Notes: generated by a model not told the origin, from the sequence alone. A stretch of 64,000 nt of DNA from Thermococcus sp. JdF3 (GCF_012027495.1 NZ_SNUK01000002.1:124001-188000), one strand, 5' to 3'. Shown: positions 41,683-49,872, counted from the stretch's first letter. A program made the numbers and translations.

Positions 41683-42135
41683 ATGAACGTTGGTGAAAAG
41701 GCTCCGGATTTCGTTCTGAAGGACCAGAACGGTGAGGATTTCAGACTGAGCGATTTCAGGGGGAAGAAAGTCCTCCTGTCCTTCCACCCGCTCGCCTGGA
41801 CAGGGATATGCGAGAAGCAGATGAAAGCCCTTGAGGAAAACCATGAGAGGTTTGAGGACCTGAACGTTGTCCCGGTGGGGATAAGCGTCGATGCCGTGCC
41901 GAGCAAGAAGGCATGGGCCGAACACATTGGGCTTAAGAAACTCAGAATCCTGAGCGATTTCTGGCCGCATGGGGAGGTCGCAAAGCTCTACGGCCTGTTC
42001 CGCGAAAAGGATGGCTTTTCAGAGAGGGCGAACGTCCTCATAGACGAAGACGGGAAGGTGGCGTTCTTCAAGGTCTATCCGATAAGGGAAGTGCCCGACC
42101 TGGAGGGGATATTCGGGCTCCTGGAGGGAGGGTGA
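41683..42135 (+). CDS. Peroxiredoxin (AhpE/Bcp-like thiol peroxidase)
   Basis: The 150-residue peroxiredoxin has the peroxidatic Cys in WTGICEKQMKAL (about 46), within the thioredoxin-like fold (LLSFHPLAWTG). No second conserved Cys is seen, so it is probably a 1-Cys type needing an outside thiol. GAGGTG precedes the ATG. It lies 99 nt upstream of the flavodiiron gene and probably belongs to the same peroxide and oxygen defence group. It is distinct from the 2-Cys enzyme at 25657. Confidence 0.9.
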   Translation: MNVGEKAPDFVLKDQNGEDFRLSDFRGKKVLLSFHPLAWTGICEKQMKALEENHERFEDLNVVPVGISVDAVPSKKAWAEHIGLKKLRILSDFWPHGEVAKLYGLFREKDGFSERANVLIDEDGKVAFFKVYPIREVPDLEGIFGLLEGG

Positions 42136-42234
42136 GTTCCTTTTCAAAATTTTAACTCTACCCATTTCTGTCCTTAACTTTTTGGTCAAGAAAGGCTTTT
42201 TATGCTTCCGCACCAAATAGGTTCGGTGATAGAA

Positions 42235-43464
42235 ATGCCGGATGTAAAAGTTGAAAGGATTCTTGAGGATCCGGAGCTCTACATAATCCGGGTCGACGAT
42301 GACCGGATAAAGTACTTCGAGGCCACCTGGGACATCCCTGAGGGGATAACCTACAACGCTTACCTGATGAAGCTTGACGGTGCGACGGTTCTCTTCGACC
42401 TGAGCAAGGCCGAATATACCGACCTCTTCATGGAGGCCCTCGAAAAGCTGGTCGATCCAAAGGAGGTAACCCACGTTGTAATCCACCACACCGAGCCCGA
42501 CCACACAGGGGCGCTGCCGGCCTTCCTTGAGGCCAACGGCTACAAAGCCAAGCTCATAGGCACGAGTTTCGCCAAGCGTTTCCTGGAGGGATTCTACGGC
42601 GAGAAAGTCGTTGAGAACTTTTACACCATCAAGGACGGCGAGGAGATGAACATTGGCGGCAAGACCTTCCGCTTCATAACCGTCCCCTGGCTACACTGGC
42701 CGGACACGATGATAACCTACGTGGTCGAGGACAAGCTAATCTTCTCCTGCGACGCCGGCGGCGGCTACGGAATCCCCGAGACCATCGACGACAGCAATGA
42801 AGAGGTCGTCCAACGCTATCTCCCCCACGTAACCAAGTACATAGTCACCGTCATCGGACACTACCACAAGTACATCGTCCAGAACATCAAGAAGCTCAAG
42901 AGCCTTGGCATAGTCGAGGAGGCCAGGATGATACTCCCAGGTCACGGCCTCATCTGGCGTAAGAACCCCATGAGGATATTCGAACACTACGAAGCTGTCG
43001 GCGCAGGAAAGACCACGAAGGGCAAGGTCCTTGTCATCTACGACTCCATGTACGGCTTCGTGGAGAGGAGGATGAACATCGTCCTAGACGAGCTGAGGAA
43101 GCACGGACTGAAACCGGTCGTCTACAAATTCACAGACAAGGAGGCCCCCGCTGTCAGCGACATACTGGGTGAAGTCCCCGACAGCGAGGCGATAATCATC
43201 GGCGCCTCGACCTACGAGGCCGAGATACACCCGCGCATAAGGTACGCCCTCTACGAGATAGTGGACAAGGCCAACTACGAGAAGCCCGTCCTCATCGTCG
43301 GCGCCTTCGGCTGGGCCGGTGTCGCGGGCAAGAAGATAGAGACACTAATAACTCGCAGCAAGTTCGACCACGTTGATACCGTCGAGAGCAGGGGAATGCC
43401 CCGGCCGGAGGACGAGGAGAGGCTCAGGGAGGGGGTCAGGAAGCTCGTGGAGTTGATCTCCTGA
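42235..43464 (+). CDS. Flavodiiron protein (A-type flavoprotein, oxygen/NO reductase)
   Basis: The 409-residue protein has the beta-lactamase-like diiron domain (ligands in HHTEPDHTG, with LHWPDT and GHGLIW further on) and a C-terminal flavodoxin domain (YDSMYGFVERR and GASTYEAEIHPR). It reduces oxygen to water, or NO, with electrons from rubredoxin. The start at ATG 42235 has GGTGAT 4 nt upstream, after a TATA-like CTTTTTATG (about 42197-42205); the in-frame ATG at 42202 lies at that promoter. It precedes NADH:rubredoxin oxidoreductase. Confidence 0.95.
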   Translation: MPDVKVERILEDPELYIIRVDDDRIKYFEATWDIPEGITYNAYLMKLDGATVLFDLSKAEYTDLFMEALEKLVDPKEVTHVVIHHTEPDHTGALPAFLEANGYKAKLIGTSFAKRFLEGFYGEKVVENFYTIKDGEEMNIGGKTFRFITVPWLHWPDTMITYVVEDKLIFSCDAGGGYGIPETIDDSNEEVVQRYLPHVTKYIVTVIGHYHKYIVQNIKKLKSLGIVEEARMILPGHGLIWRKNPMRIFEHYEAVGAGKTTKGKVLVIYDSMYGFVERRMNIVLDELRKHGLKPVVYKFTDKEAPAVSDILGEVPDSEAIIIGASTYEAEIHPRIRYALYEIVDKANYEKPVLIVGAFGWAGVAGKKIETLITRSKFDHVDTVESRGMPRPEDEERLREGVRKLVELIS

Positions 43465-43487
43465 GCTTTCTTTTTAAGGTGTGAAAA

Positions 43488-44573
43488 ATGCAGCTCGTCA
43501 TAGTCGGCAACGGGCCGGGCGGGGTTGAGCTGGCCAAGCGCTTGGCCGGAGAGTTCAACGTAACAGTGGTGGAAAAGGAAAACATCCCCCACTATTCAAA
43601 GCCCCTGCTGAGCCACCACATAGCCGGCTTTATTTCCGAGGAAAAGCTCTTCCCATATTCCAGGGAGTGGTACGAGGAGAGAGGAATAAACCTGCTCCTC
43701 GGGACGGAGGCAAAGCTGGTCGATAGACTCCGGAAGGTTCTCGTGACAGACAAGGGCGAGATACCCTACGATGCCCTCGTTATAGCGACCGGAGCGAGGG
43801 CCAGAGAGCTGGAGGTTCCTGGGAAGGAGCACATATTAACCCTCAGAACGCTTAACGACGCAAAACTGATAAAAGAGCGCCTTGAGGAGGAAGGGGAAAT
43901 AACGATCCTCGGTGGGGGCTTCATAGCGCTCGAGCTGGCCGGAAACCTGGCCAAGGCAGGCTATACAGTGCGGTTGGTCCACAGGGGAAGAACCCTGCTC
44001 GGCCTTGATAGAGATCTGAGCGAGCGTATCAGGGTAGAGTTAGAAGGAGCGGGCGTTGAGTTCCATCTGGAAACGAACGCTCTAGGGGCTGACGAGGAGG
44101 GTCTAAAAACCGATAGAGGTTACATCAAGGGCAGGCTGAAGGTCTGTGCCTTCGGCATAGTGCCGAACAGGGAGCTCGCCCTAAAGAGCGGCATCCACGC
44201 CGGCAGGGGGATACTCATAGACGACCGCTTTAGAACCTCCGCGCGGGATGTCTACGCGATAGGTGACTGTGCCGAGCACGGTGGCGTCGTTGGGGGAACA
44301 GCAAAGGCCGCCGTGGGGCAGGCAAAGGTTCTCGCCAACCTCCTGAGGGGCGCTGACGACCGCTATGACTTCTCTTTCAGGTCGGCCTTCTTCAAGTTCG
44401 CCGACTTCGGTGTGGCGATTATCGGAAAAACGAAAGGGCCTGGGAGCTGGCTCGGGGAGGATACGAAGGTCTTCTACGAAGGGGAAAGCCCCGTCGGGGC
44501 CGTTGTCCTCGGTAATGTAAAGAAAGCGTTCAGGCTCGAAAAAGCCATCAAAGAGGGACTGCCTATTGACTGA
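43488..44573 (+). CDS. NADH:rubredoxin oxidoreductase (FAD-dependent)
   Basis: The 361-residue flavoenzyme has the two dinucleotide folds: [12 protein letters not shown] (FAD, 4-15) and [12 protein letters not shown] (NAD(P)H, about 144-155), plus [13 protein letters not shown] and YAIGDCAEH (FAD). In Pyrococcus furiosus the homologue passes electrons from NAD(P)H to rubredoxin, feeding SOR, rubrerythrin and flavodiiron protein. All those partners are encoded within 3 kb. It follows the flavodiiron gene after 23 nt, including a short T-rich stretch. Confidence 0.93.
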   Translation: MQLVIVGNGPGGVELAKRLAGEFNVTVVEKENIPHYSKPLLSHHIAGFISEEKLFPYSREWYEERGINLLLGTEAKLVDRLRKVLVTDKGEIPYDALVIATGARARELEVPGKEHILTLRTLNDAKLIKERLEEEGEITILGGGFIALELAGNLAKAGYTVRLVHRGRTLLGLDRDLSERIRVELEGAGVEFHLETNALGADEEGLKTDRGYIKGRLKVCAFGIVPNRELALKSGIHAGRGILIDDRFRTSARDVYAIGDCAEHGGVVGGTAKAAVGQAKVLANLLRGADDRYDFSFRSAFFKFADFGVAIIGKTKGPGSWLGEDTKVFYEGESPVGAVVLGNVKKAFRLEKAIKEGLPID

Positions 44574-44596
44574 AGTGCAGATTTCGTCAAACCTTT

Positions 44597-44626
44597 GGTT
44601 TGGAAAATCGTTATATACTCCAAACC
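44597..44626 (+). promoter_or_regulatory. Rubrerythrin promoter with inverted repeat around the TATA box
   Basis: GGTTTGGA (44597-44604) and TCCAAACC (44619-44626) form a perfect 8-bp inverted repeat that encloses the TATA box TTATATAC (44611-44618). A regulator bound there would sit over the TBP site. The GGTTTG half-site also marks the promoters at 45205 and 26270. Confidence 0.55.
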
Positions 44627-44665
44627 CGAAGATGTTAGTGCAGCACCGTTTGTTGGTGATATCGT

Positions 44666-45181
44666 ATGGTAGTGGAAAGAAAAATGACCCGGAAGTTTCT
44701 GGAGGATGCCTTCGCCGGCGAGAGCATGGCCCACATGAAGTACCTGATTTTTGCCGAACAGGCAGAGAAAGAGGGATACCCCAACATAGCCAAGCTCTTC
44801 AGGGCCATAGCCCACGCCGAGTTTATCCATGCCAAGAACCATTTCATAGCCCTCGGCAAGCTTGGAAGTACTCCGGAGAACCTTCAGGCCGGTATAGACG
44901 GCGAAACCTACGAGGTCGAGGAGATGTACCCGGTCTTTAAGAACACCGCCGAGTTCCAGGGGGAGAAGGACGCCATTAGGACGACGCACTACGCCCTGGA
45001 GGCCGAGAAGATACACGCCGAGCTGTACGCCAAGGCCAAGGAAAAGGCCGAGAGCGGGAAGGATATCGAAGTAAAGAAGGTCTACATCTGCCCGGTTTGC
45101 GGCTACACTGCAGTTGATGAAGCCCCCGAGTACTGCCCGGTGTGCGGTGCCCCCAGGGATAAGTTCGTGGTCTTTGAGTAA
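44666..45181 (+). CDS. Rubrerythrin
   Basis: This 171-residue peroxide reductase has an N-terminal ferritin-like diiron domain (AFAGESMAHMKYLIFAEQAE, FIHAKNHF, TTHYALEAEKIHAELY) and a C-terminal rubredoxin domain with ICPVCGY and YCPVCGAP binding one Fe. It reduces hydrogen peroxide with electrons from rubredoxin. It is the archaeal short-linker form known from Pyrococcus. GGTGAT lies 5 nt before the ATG, and the promoter contains the inverted repeat described above. Confidence 0.96.
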   Translation: MVVERKMTRKFLEDAFAGESMAHMKYLIFAEQAEKEGYPNIAKLFRAIAHAEFIHAKNHFIALGKLGSTPENLQAGIDGETYEVEEMYPVFKNTAEFQGEKDAIRTTHYALEAEKIHAELYAKAKEKAESGKDIEVKKVYICPVCGYTAVDEAPEYCPVCGAPRDKFVVFE

Positions 45182-45204
45182 ATCTTTCGCTTTTCCATTT
45201 CTCA

Positions 45205-45228
45205 GGTTTGAGGCGCAAACCTTATAAG
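45205..45228 (+). promoter_or_regulatory. Rubredoxin-SOR promoter with GGTTTG inverted repeat
   Basis: GGTTTG (45205-45210) and CAAACC (45216-45221) form a perfect inverted repeat with a 5-nt spacer, directly before the TATA box CTTATAAG (45221-45228). The half-site is the same as in the rubrerythrin promoter. Confidence 0.55.
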
Positions 45229-45260
45229 GGCGAACTAATAACATCAGGATGGTGAAAGAG

Positions 45261-45422
45261 ATGGCGAAATGGAAGTGTATAGTCTGCGGCTACATATACG
45301 ATGAGGATGAGGGTGACGAGGACGCCGGGATTGCCCCGGGAACCAGGTTTGAAGACCTCCCCGAAGACTGGGTCTGCCCGCTCTGCGGCGCTCCCAGGGA
45401 CATGTTTGAAAAGATAGAGTGA
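45261..45422 (+). CDS. Rubredoxin
   Basis: The 53-residue electron carrier begins [19 protein letters not shown] (split form) and holds one iron through CIVCGY and CPLCGAP. It is the hub between NADH:rubredoxin oxidoreductase and SOR, rubrerythrin or flavodiiron protein. The ATG at 45261 has GGTGAAAG upstream; an in-frame ATG at 45249 overlaps that site. It is followed 10 nt later by SOR in the same operon. Confidence 0.95.
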   Translation: MAKWKCIVCGYIYDEDEGDEDAGIAPGTRFEDLPEDWVCPLCGAPRDMFEKIE

Positions 45423-45432
45423 GGTGGTTGAG

Positions 45433-45780
45433 ATGCTTAGCGGAACCATAAAGAGTGGAGACTGGAAGGGGGAGAAGCACGTCCCCGTTATAGAGTACGA
45501 GAAGGACGGCGACCTCGTGAAGGTCGGGGTCAGCGTTGGAAAGGAGATACCGCACCCGAACACATCCGAGCACCACATAGCCTGGATAGAGCTCTACTTC
45601 CACCCCGAGGGGGAGAACTTCCCGGTTCTCGTCGGCAGGGTTGCCTTCACCAACCACGGCGACCCGCTGACCGAGCCGAGGGCGGTCTTCTTCTTCAGGA
45701 CTGCCAAGAAGGGCAAGCTCTACGCGCTCAGCTACTGCAACATTCACGGCCTCTGGGAGAACGAGGTCGCGCTCGAGTGA
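45433..45780 (+). CDS. Superoxide reductase (class II, neelaredoxin type)
   Basis: The 115-residue SOR reduces superoxide to peroxide at a mononuclear Fe(His)4Cys site: His in EKHVPVIEY, EIPHPNTSEHHI and the Cys and His in SYCNIHGLW are all present, as is the Lys of the GKE loop. There is no N-terminal desulforedoxin domain, so it is class II. GAGGTGG precedes the ATG at 45433. Compared with P. furiosus SOR there is a shorter loop near residue 80. A T-run (45802-45807) follows the operon. Confidence 0.95.
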   Translation: MLSGTIKSGDWKGEKHVPVIEYEKDGDLVKVGVSVGKEIPHPNTSEHHIAWIELYFHPEGENFPVLVGRVAFTNHGDPLTEPRAVFFFRTAKKGKLYALSYCNIHGLWENEVALE

Positions 45781-45801
45781 CTTCCACGCCCCAACCCCTT
45801 C

Positions 45802-45807
45802 TTTTTT
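45802..45807 (+). terminator. Oligo-T terminator after superoxide reductase
   Basis: TTTTTT lies 22 nt after the SOR stop codon, preceded by a C-rich stretch. This is a plausible end of the rubredoxin-SOR transcript. Confidence 0.4.
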
Positions 45808-45889
45808 AGTGGCCGAGAGCCGGCCGGAAGGTTTATCTATGGTGACGTACTAAATTCTTTCGTTTGAACTGTTTAAGGTGCTGAGAAAG

Positions 45890-46537
45890 ATGCCCGAGAT
45901 GTGGTATAAAATCGTGATGAGCTCCACTGGGATGCTGATATTCTGCGGTATTTTCCTTGCATGGATGATCCTGCGCAAGATTGAAAAACATCGGGGCGAT
46001 GCGAGGAGTCCCTACCCCACCGTTATGTTGCTCGGGGGACTTCTGACTTCCCTGGGATTTGCATGGGGGGTTCTCGGTAGCGGCGGGATGACGACTGCAG
46101 TGCTCTCTCTTATTCTGATCGGACCTGCGATGATTGGGTATGCACTCGCCAACGTTGGTGTCGAGGGGATAACCGGAAGGCTCATGATTCAAAGCGTCCT
46201 GACACTCTTGAGCCTCTTTCTGGCGGGGAACTACTCGACAGTTGCCGTTGATGTGGCCTACGCCGGCCCCTTCCTGGCTCTCCTTCTCCTAATGAACGCC
46301 CACATGATGATTGAGGGAGGACTTCGGAGACATCTACTAGTGCTCTCCTCATGGCTCATCGTCCTGTTCTCCTGGACCCGGTACGCTCTGAACGATACCT
46401 ATGGGATACTAAAGGCCACGATAGTGCTGCCATATGTTGCCGCGGTGCTCCTCTGGGTCGGCGTTCTCACGGTGACATACTTCAAATTATCCTCAAACTA
46501 TCCCACATTACACATAACCGCCCAGGAAGGCTTATAA
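45890..46537 (+). CDS. Multi-spanning membrane protein of unknown function
   Basis: The 215-residue protein has about seven membrane helices with short loops; I recognise no family. GGTG lies 8 nt before the ATG at 45890; a GTG at 45878 overlaps it. Its end contains a TATA-like GGCTTATAACC (about 46529-46539) that probably serves the next gene. It stands between the oxidative-defence and DUF59 genes. Its function is unknown. Confidence 0.75.
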   Translation: MPEMWYKIVMSSTGMLIFCGIFLAWMILRKIEKHRGDARSPYPTVMLLGGLLTSLGFAWGVLGSGGMTTAVLSLILIGPAMIGYALANVGVEGITGRLMIQSVLTLLSLFLAGNYSTVAVDVAYAGPFLALLLLMNAHMMIEGGLRRHLLVLSSWLIVLFSWTRYALNDTYGILKATIVLPYVAAVLLWVGVLTVTYFKLSSNYPTLHITAQEGL

Positions 46538-46570
46538 CCGGACACTTCAAACCCACCACTGGTGAGAAAA

Positions 46571-46930
46571 ATGAAGGTTTACATGCCAGACAGAGAATGG
46601 CCGGAGCACTACCGGGTGGTTCTGGACGAGCTCGCCAAAATAACCGACCCCGTCACGGGAGGGGATATCCTGGACTCTGGAGTTGTTGCAGGGCTTGAAG
46701 TGGGGGACGATACCCTGAAGGTGTGGCTCAACTTCGAGAGCCACGCGGAGTACAACATAACCGGTGCAAGCGCCATAGCCTACTCGAAGATAATCGGGGA
46801 CATCATCGAGCGCTTCGCCCTCGTGAAGTTCCAGAACGTCTACGTCTACGACCTCAAGAACAACCCCGTTGGAGTGTTTGAGAACAAAAAGGGATACGCT
46901 ATCGAGGACATCAGCACCGAGAGGGTCTGA
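46571..46930 (+). CDS. DUF59/MIP18-family (PaaD-like) protein
   Basis: The 119-residue protein follows the DUF59 pattern: LAKITDPVTGGDILDSGVV (the family's D-P-E/V motif with LG), a strand-rich core, and a C-terminal helix. In other systems MIP18/SufT proteins assist Fe-S cluster delivery. GGTGAG is 4 nt before the ATG at 46571; an in-frame GTG at 46562 overlaps that site. It is the first of two tandem DUF59-like genes and lies among iron-protein genes. Confidence 0.7.
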   Translation: MKVYMPDREWPEHYRVVLDELAKITDPVTGGDILDSGVVAGLEVGDDTLKVWLNFESHAEYNITGASAIAYSKIIGDIIERFALVKFQNVYVYDLKNNPVGVFENKKGYAIEDISTERV

Positions 46931-46933
46931 GAT

Positions 46934-47281
46934 TTGGGCCTCTTTGACGTTTTTACGCGGAAACAGCCACTATCCGGGCCAAGGGAAGACCTGCCCCCCG
47001 ACGTCAAAAATGTGGTTCAGATCCTACGGAAGGTGAAAGACCCGGAGACTGGGCTGGATATAGTGGATGAAGGACTTCTTTACGGCATCACGGTCGAGGG
47101 GCGGAGTGTCGAGCTGTTTCTTCTGATGGCCCGATCAACACCCGAGTGCCACTTCTGCCAGATGCTGGCTATAAACTTGCAGAACAAGATTCTAAGTGAT
47201 ATAGTTGAAGTTCTGAAGCAGGAAGGGTTTAATAAGATAAAGATTTACAATGAAATTGGTCTGTTGCTTGCGGAGGGATGA
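46934..47281 (+). CDS. DUF59/MIP18-family protein (second copy)
   Basis: The 115-residue protein contains VQILRKVKDPETGLDIVDEG (the canonical DPE...DIV motif of DUF59) and ECHFCQM (CxxC, about 75-79), which the upstream copy lacks. The start is a TTG at 46934, three nt after the upstream stop; GAGG and a GAGA stretch precede it. The ferritin-like gene begins 3 nt after its stop. A role in Fe-S or metal delivery is inferred from the family. Confidence 0.75.
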   Translation: MGLFDVFTRKQPLSGPREDLPPDVKNVVQILRKVKDPETGLDIVDEGLLYGITVEGRSVELFLLMARSTPECHFCQMLAINLQNKILSDIVEVLKQEGFNKIKIYNEIGLLLAEG

Positions 47282-47284
47282 GTT

Positions 47285-47809
47285 ATGGTTCGACAGGAAA
47301 TTGATGAGGGACTTCCCATCGAGAAGGTCAGGGATTTCTCGCTTGAGGAGCTCCTCGGAATGGCCATCAAGGCGGAAGTCGGGGCGAGAAAGTTCTATGA
47401 GAGCCTCGCCGAGAGGATAGAGATCCAGGCCCTAAAGGACAAGATAGTGTGGCTTGCCGGGGAGGAGGGCAAGCACGAGGCGCTGCTCAGGAAGATGTAC
47501 GAGTCGATGTTTCCAGGGAAGGAGGTTATCTATCCGGAGGAACACATAGGGCCCGAGCTCCAGCCCGTGGCGAGGGAGCTCCACGGCGCGGAGGATATCC
47601 TGGAGCTTATTCGCTGGGCCATTAGAGCGGAGGATATAGCGGCCAAATTCTACGCCGAAATCGAGAACCTGGTCGATACCGATGACAAAAAGAGGCTGAT
47701 GCGCTACCTCAGCGACATGGAGAAGGGCCATTACTACACCCTGAAGGCCGAGTACGAGCTCCTTCTCGACTGGGAGATGTACAGCCAGATGATGCACGTC
47801 GGACCTTGA
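47285..47809 (+). CDS. Ferritin-like (rubrerythrin-type) diiron protein
   Basis: The 174-residue protein has two halves of a four-helix bundle: AIKAEVGARKFYESLAE with GEEGKHEALL, and AIRAEDIAAKFYAEIE with MEKGHYYTLKAEYE. The Glu and ExxH residues are right for a diiron site. It has no rubredoxin domain. It is the last gene of the DUF59 cluster. Probably a peroxidase or iron-binding protein; function inferred from fold. Confidence 0.85.
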   Translation: MVRQEIDEGLPIEKVRDFSLEELLGMAIKAEVGARKFYESLAERIEIQALKDKIVWLAGEEGKHEALLRKMYESMFPGKEVIYPEEHIGPELQPVARELHGAEDILELIRWAIRAEDIAAKFYAEIENLVDTDDKKRLMRYLSDMEKGHYYTLKAEYELLLDWEMYSQMMHVGP

Positions 47810-47837
47810 TAAGAACTCGAAAATAGGAAGGAGCAGA

Positions 47838-48140
47838 TCAAAGCTCTACCCTGATCCCAGTCTCCTCCTCAACCTCGTCAAAACCTTCCTTCATGTACTT
47901 GCCGAGCTCTTCATCAACTTCAAGGAGCGCCGCGAGGAACTCTCCAACGTGCTCCTTCTCCTCGTTGGCGACGTCGTAGAAGATGTGCTTTATCCTCTCA
48001 TCTTCAACAAGCTCGGCCAGCTGCTCGTAGAAGCTTATGGCGTCGAGCTCGGCCTCGATGGCCCAGCGGAGAGCCTGGGCGATTTCCCTCTTCGAGAGGG
48101 GTCTATCCTTCGGCAACTCAAACGGGTATTTTGCAAGCAT
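47838..48140 (-). CDS. Encapsulin-type ferritin-like domain protein without a capsid
   Basis: The 100-residue protein matches the encapsulated-ferritin-like cargo pattern: ALRWAIEAELDAISFYEQLAE, an internal pair of helices, and VANEEKEHVGEFLALL-type EEKEHVGEFLAALL with EELGK and GFDEVEEETG. In P. furiosus the same domain is fused to the HK97-like encapsulin shell (as I recall PF1192). Here it stands alone, and no shell gene is seen nearby. GGTGGTG precedes the ATG at 48140. Confidence 0.75.
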   Translation of the reverse strand: MLAKYPFELPKDRPLSKREIAQALRWAIEAELDAISFYEQLAELVEDERIKHIFYDVANEEKEHVGEFLAALLEVDEELGKYMKEGFDEVEEETGIRVEL

Positions 48141-48201
48141 GGGGCACCACCACATTCACTCTCAAATAGCTGGAATAAAAGAAAACACCTCTCGCAGGGC
48201 T

Positions 48202-48681
48202 TCAGTCCACCTCCAGGCTGAAGTCCTGGTAGTCCATCCAGATGCCGGTCTTCATGACGGAATCATACTGGGCCTTCAGGAGCTCGTAGTGAGCCTTCTC
48301 GATTTTTGCCAGCTCCTCAAACACGCGCCTGACGTCATCGTGCTCCGCCCCGCTCGCGGCCTTCTCGTAGAACTCCCACGTCTTCTTCTCCTGCTCCATG
48401 CCTATCCTAACGGCATCGACCTCGCTCAGGTTTTCGTTTTCGACCTCAATAAGAAGCGCCTCAAGGAGCTCGCGGTTCACGGCGGGGAGCTCGCACTCCT
48501 CTATAAGCTTCTCGACGAACTTTTCCTCGAACAGCTCCCAGTGGCCGGCCTCCTCCATAGCAAGGAAGAGGAACATTCTCTTTGCCTTTTCATCGCCCGC
48601 CTTCCTGGCCAGGTTCAGATAGAATTTCAGCTCGGCCTTCTCGACCTCGAGGGCAAGGGCCAAAGCCTCAAGCTCGTCCAC
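48202..48681 (-). CDS. Ferritin-like diiron protein
   Basis: The 159-residue protein is a four-helix bundle with EVEKAELKFYLNLAR, MEEAGHWELFEEK and, in the second half, EQEKKTWEFYEKAA and EKAHYELLKAQYD. These carry the Glu and ExxH residues expected of a diiron centre. It is paired with the cargo-like gene on the same strand and shares no rubredoxin domain. Related proteins act as peroxidases. Confidence 0.82.
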   Translation of the reverse strand: MDELEALALALEVEKAELKFYLNLARKAGDEKAKRMFLFLAMEEAGHWELFEEKFVEKLIEECELPAVNRELLEALLIEVENENLSEVDAVRIGMEQEKKTWEFYEKAASGAEHDDVRRVFEELAKIEKAHYELLKAQYDSVMKTGIWMDYQDFSLEVD

Positions 48682-48735
48682 AGTATCACCGGTAAAAATT
48701 TATGACATCAACCCTAATAACCTTTGGGACCGGAA

Positions 48736-49263
48736 ATGGGGATTGAGAGTGTAGAGAATCCGCTCGAGCTGAAGGGAGAGCTGGTTCGCTTTGTCCACAG
48801 GGTTTATCGGGGCACTAATGGGGCCTACCCCGCACTGGAGTGGGTGGAGGAGAAGCCAGGCATCGATGACTTCGAAGGCTTCAGGGAAGTCTACGAGCCG
48901 TTCCTTGAGTTCAGATTGGGGAAAGAGTTCGATGAACTCTACGTGCTAAGGGACGGGGAGGGCAGAATAATCGGCACCGTAGCACTCGTTTACAACCTCG
49001 AAGGCAAGGCCCTCTGGTGGGTGCCGGAGGAGATAAAGGGGGAGAAAACCGGGCTCATCGAGTTCTTCATGGTCGATCCAGCGTACAGGGGCAGGGGCTA
49101 CGGCTCAAAGCTCCTGGAGTTCGCCATAGGAAGACTCAAAGAGCTTGGTAGGGAGGCGTACGTCATAACCTTCCCCGAGCTTGAGGCTTATTCATATTAT
49201 ATAAAAAAGGGCTTCGAAAAGGTGATGGACTACCGTGAGTTCGTGGTGCTCAAGAAGGTGTGA
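48736..49263 (+). CDS. GNAT family N-acetyltransferase
   Basis: The 175-residue protein has the GNAT core: FFMVDPAYRGRGYGSKLLEFAI (acetyl-CoA loop RGRGYGS) and a C-terminal strand with YSYYIKKGFEKV. The ATG at 48736 is chosen because the TTG at 48724 has no ribosome site; the mRNA may be nearly leaderless. The acceptor is unknown. It lies among ferritin-like genes but shows no clear link to them. Confidence 0.82.
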   Translation: MGIESVENPLELKGELVRFVHRVYRGTNGAYPALEWVEEKPGIDDFEGFREVYEPFLEFRLGKEFDELYVLRDGEGRIIGTVALVYNLEGKALWWVPEEIKGEKTGLIEFFMVDPAYRGRGYGSKLLEFAIGRLKELGREAYVITFPELEAYSYYIKKGFEKVMDYREFVVLKKV

Positions 49264-49347
49264 GCCGCCAGAGCAATTTCCCTCAGCAGGCTCACTAAGC
49301 CGGGCTTCGTTCCGCCAAAGGCTAAATCCAAAAGAAATTGAAAAGAG

Positions 49348-49872
49348 TCAGAAGTTGAAGTTTATATCCTTCATCAGCTGGTCGTAGAACTCCTCGCGGT
49401 AGATGTCGGGGTAGCGGGTTATGTACTCGTACTGCTTCCTCAGAAGGTTGTAGTGGTTGCGCTCCATGTCCGCGAGCATCTCAAGGACGAGGCGCGTGTT
49501 CTCGTTGGCGGCGTAGCCGGCTAACTCGTGGTAGAGCTTCTCGCTGACCAGTTCCGCCTTCATGGCTACCTCGTAAATCTCGTCGATGTTTAGGTCCGGC
49601 CTCTTGATGACATCGCCCATCTTCTCGGCGATGACTTTGAACTCACCCATCACCCCTATCTCAATCTTCTTTGGCTCGGTCCTGCCGCCGATGAACTTCT
49701 CGGCCATCTTCTCTATTATCTCGCGGTGCCTGTCCTCCTCCCTCGCCAGAAACAGCAGTTCGTCCCGAATAATGTCGCTCTTGACGACAGAAGCGAGCTT
49801 CTCGTAGGCCTCCTTGGCCCTTATCTCGGCGTTCATTGCAATCTCAAAAACTTCCCTGTCGGTTATCTCCAT
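49348..49872 (-). CDS. Ferritin-like diiron protein
   Basis: The 174-residue protein contains EIRAKEAYEKLA, REEDRHREIIEK, ELVSEKLYHELA and ADMERNHYNLLRKQYEY, the duplicated diiron half-sites seen in its neighbours at 47285 and 48202. The ATG at 49872 is 5 nt behind GGTGAT. A TATA-like GGATTATAATG (minus strand, about 49892-49902) lies upstream. It is the fourth rubrerythrin-like or ferritin-like gene in 5 kb. Confidence 0.83.
   Translation of the reverse strand: MEITDREVFEIAMNAEIRAKEAYEKLASVVKSDIIRDELLFLAREEDRHREIIEKMAEKFIGGRTEPKKIEIGVMGEFKVIAEKMGDVIKRPDLNIDEIYEVAMKAELVSEKLYHELAGYAANENTRLVLEMLADMERNHYNLLRKQYEYITRYPDIYREEFYDQLMKDINFNF

Noticed and set aside
40866-41927. 353-codon open frame on the minus strand
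   Set aside because: Antisense to the 2-oxoacid oxidoreductase beta subunit and peroxiredoxin genes, both of which have clear motifs. Composition is that of a shadow.
42181-42217. TTTGGT...ACCAAA around the flavodiiron TATA box as a full member of the GGTTTG group
   Set aside because: The half-sites differ from GGTTTG and the spacing is much wider, so I mention it only as weak support.
49264-49347. tRNA-like GC-rich segment between the GNAT and ferritin-like genes
   Set aside because: No acceptor stem pairing, anticodon arm or GTTC-A-A T-loop could be built. No tRNA or rRNA gene was found in the window.
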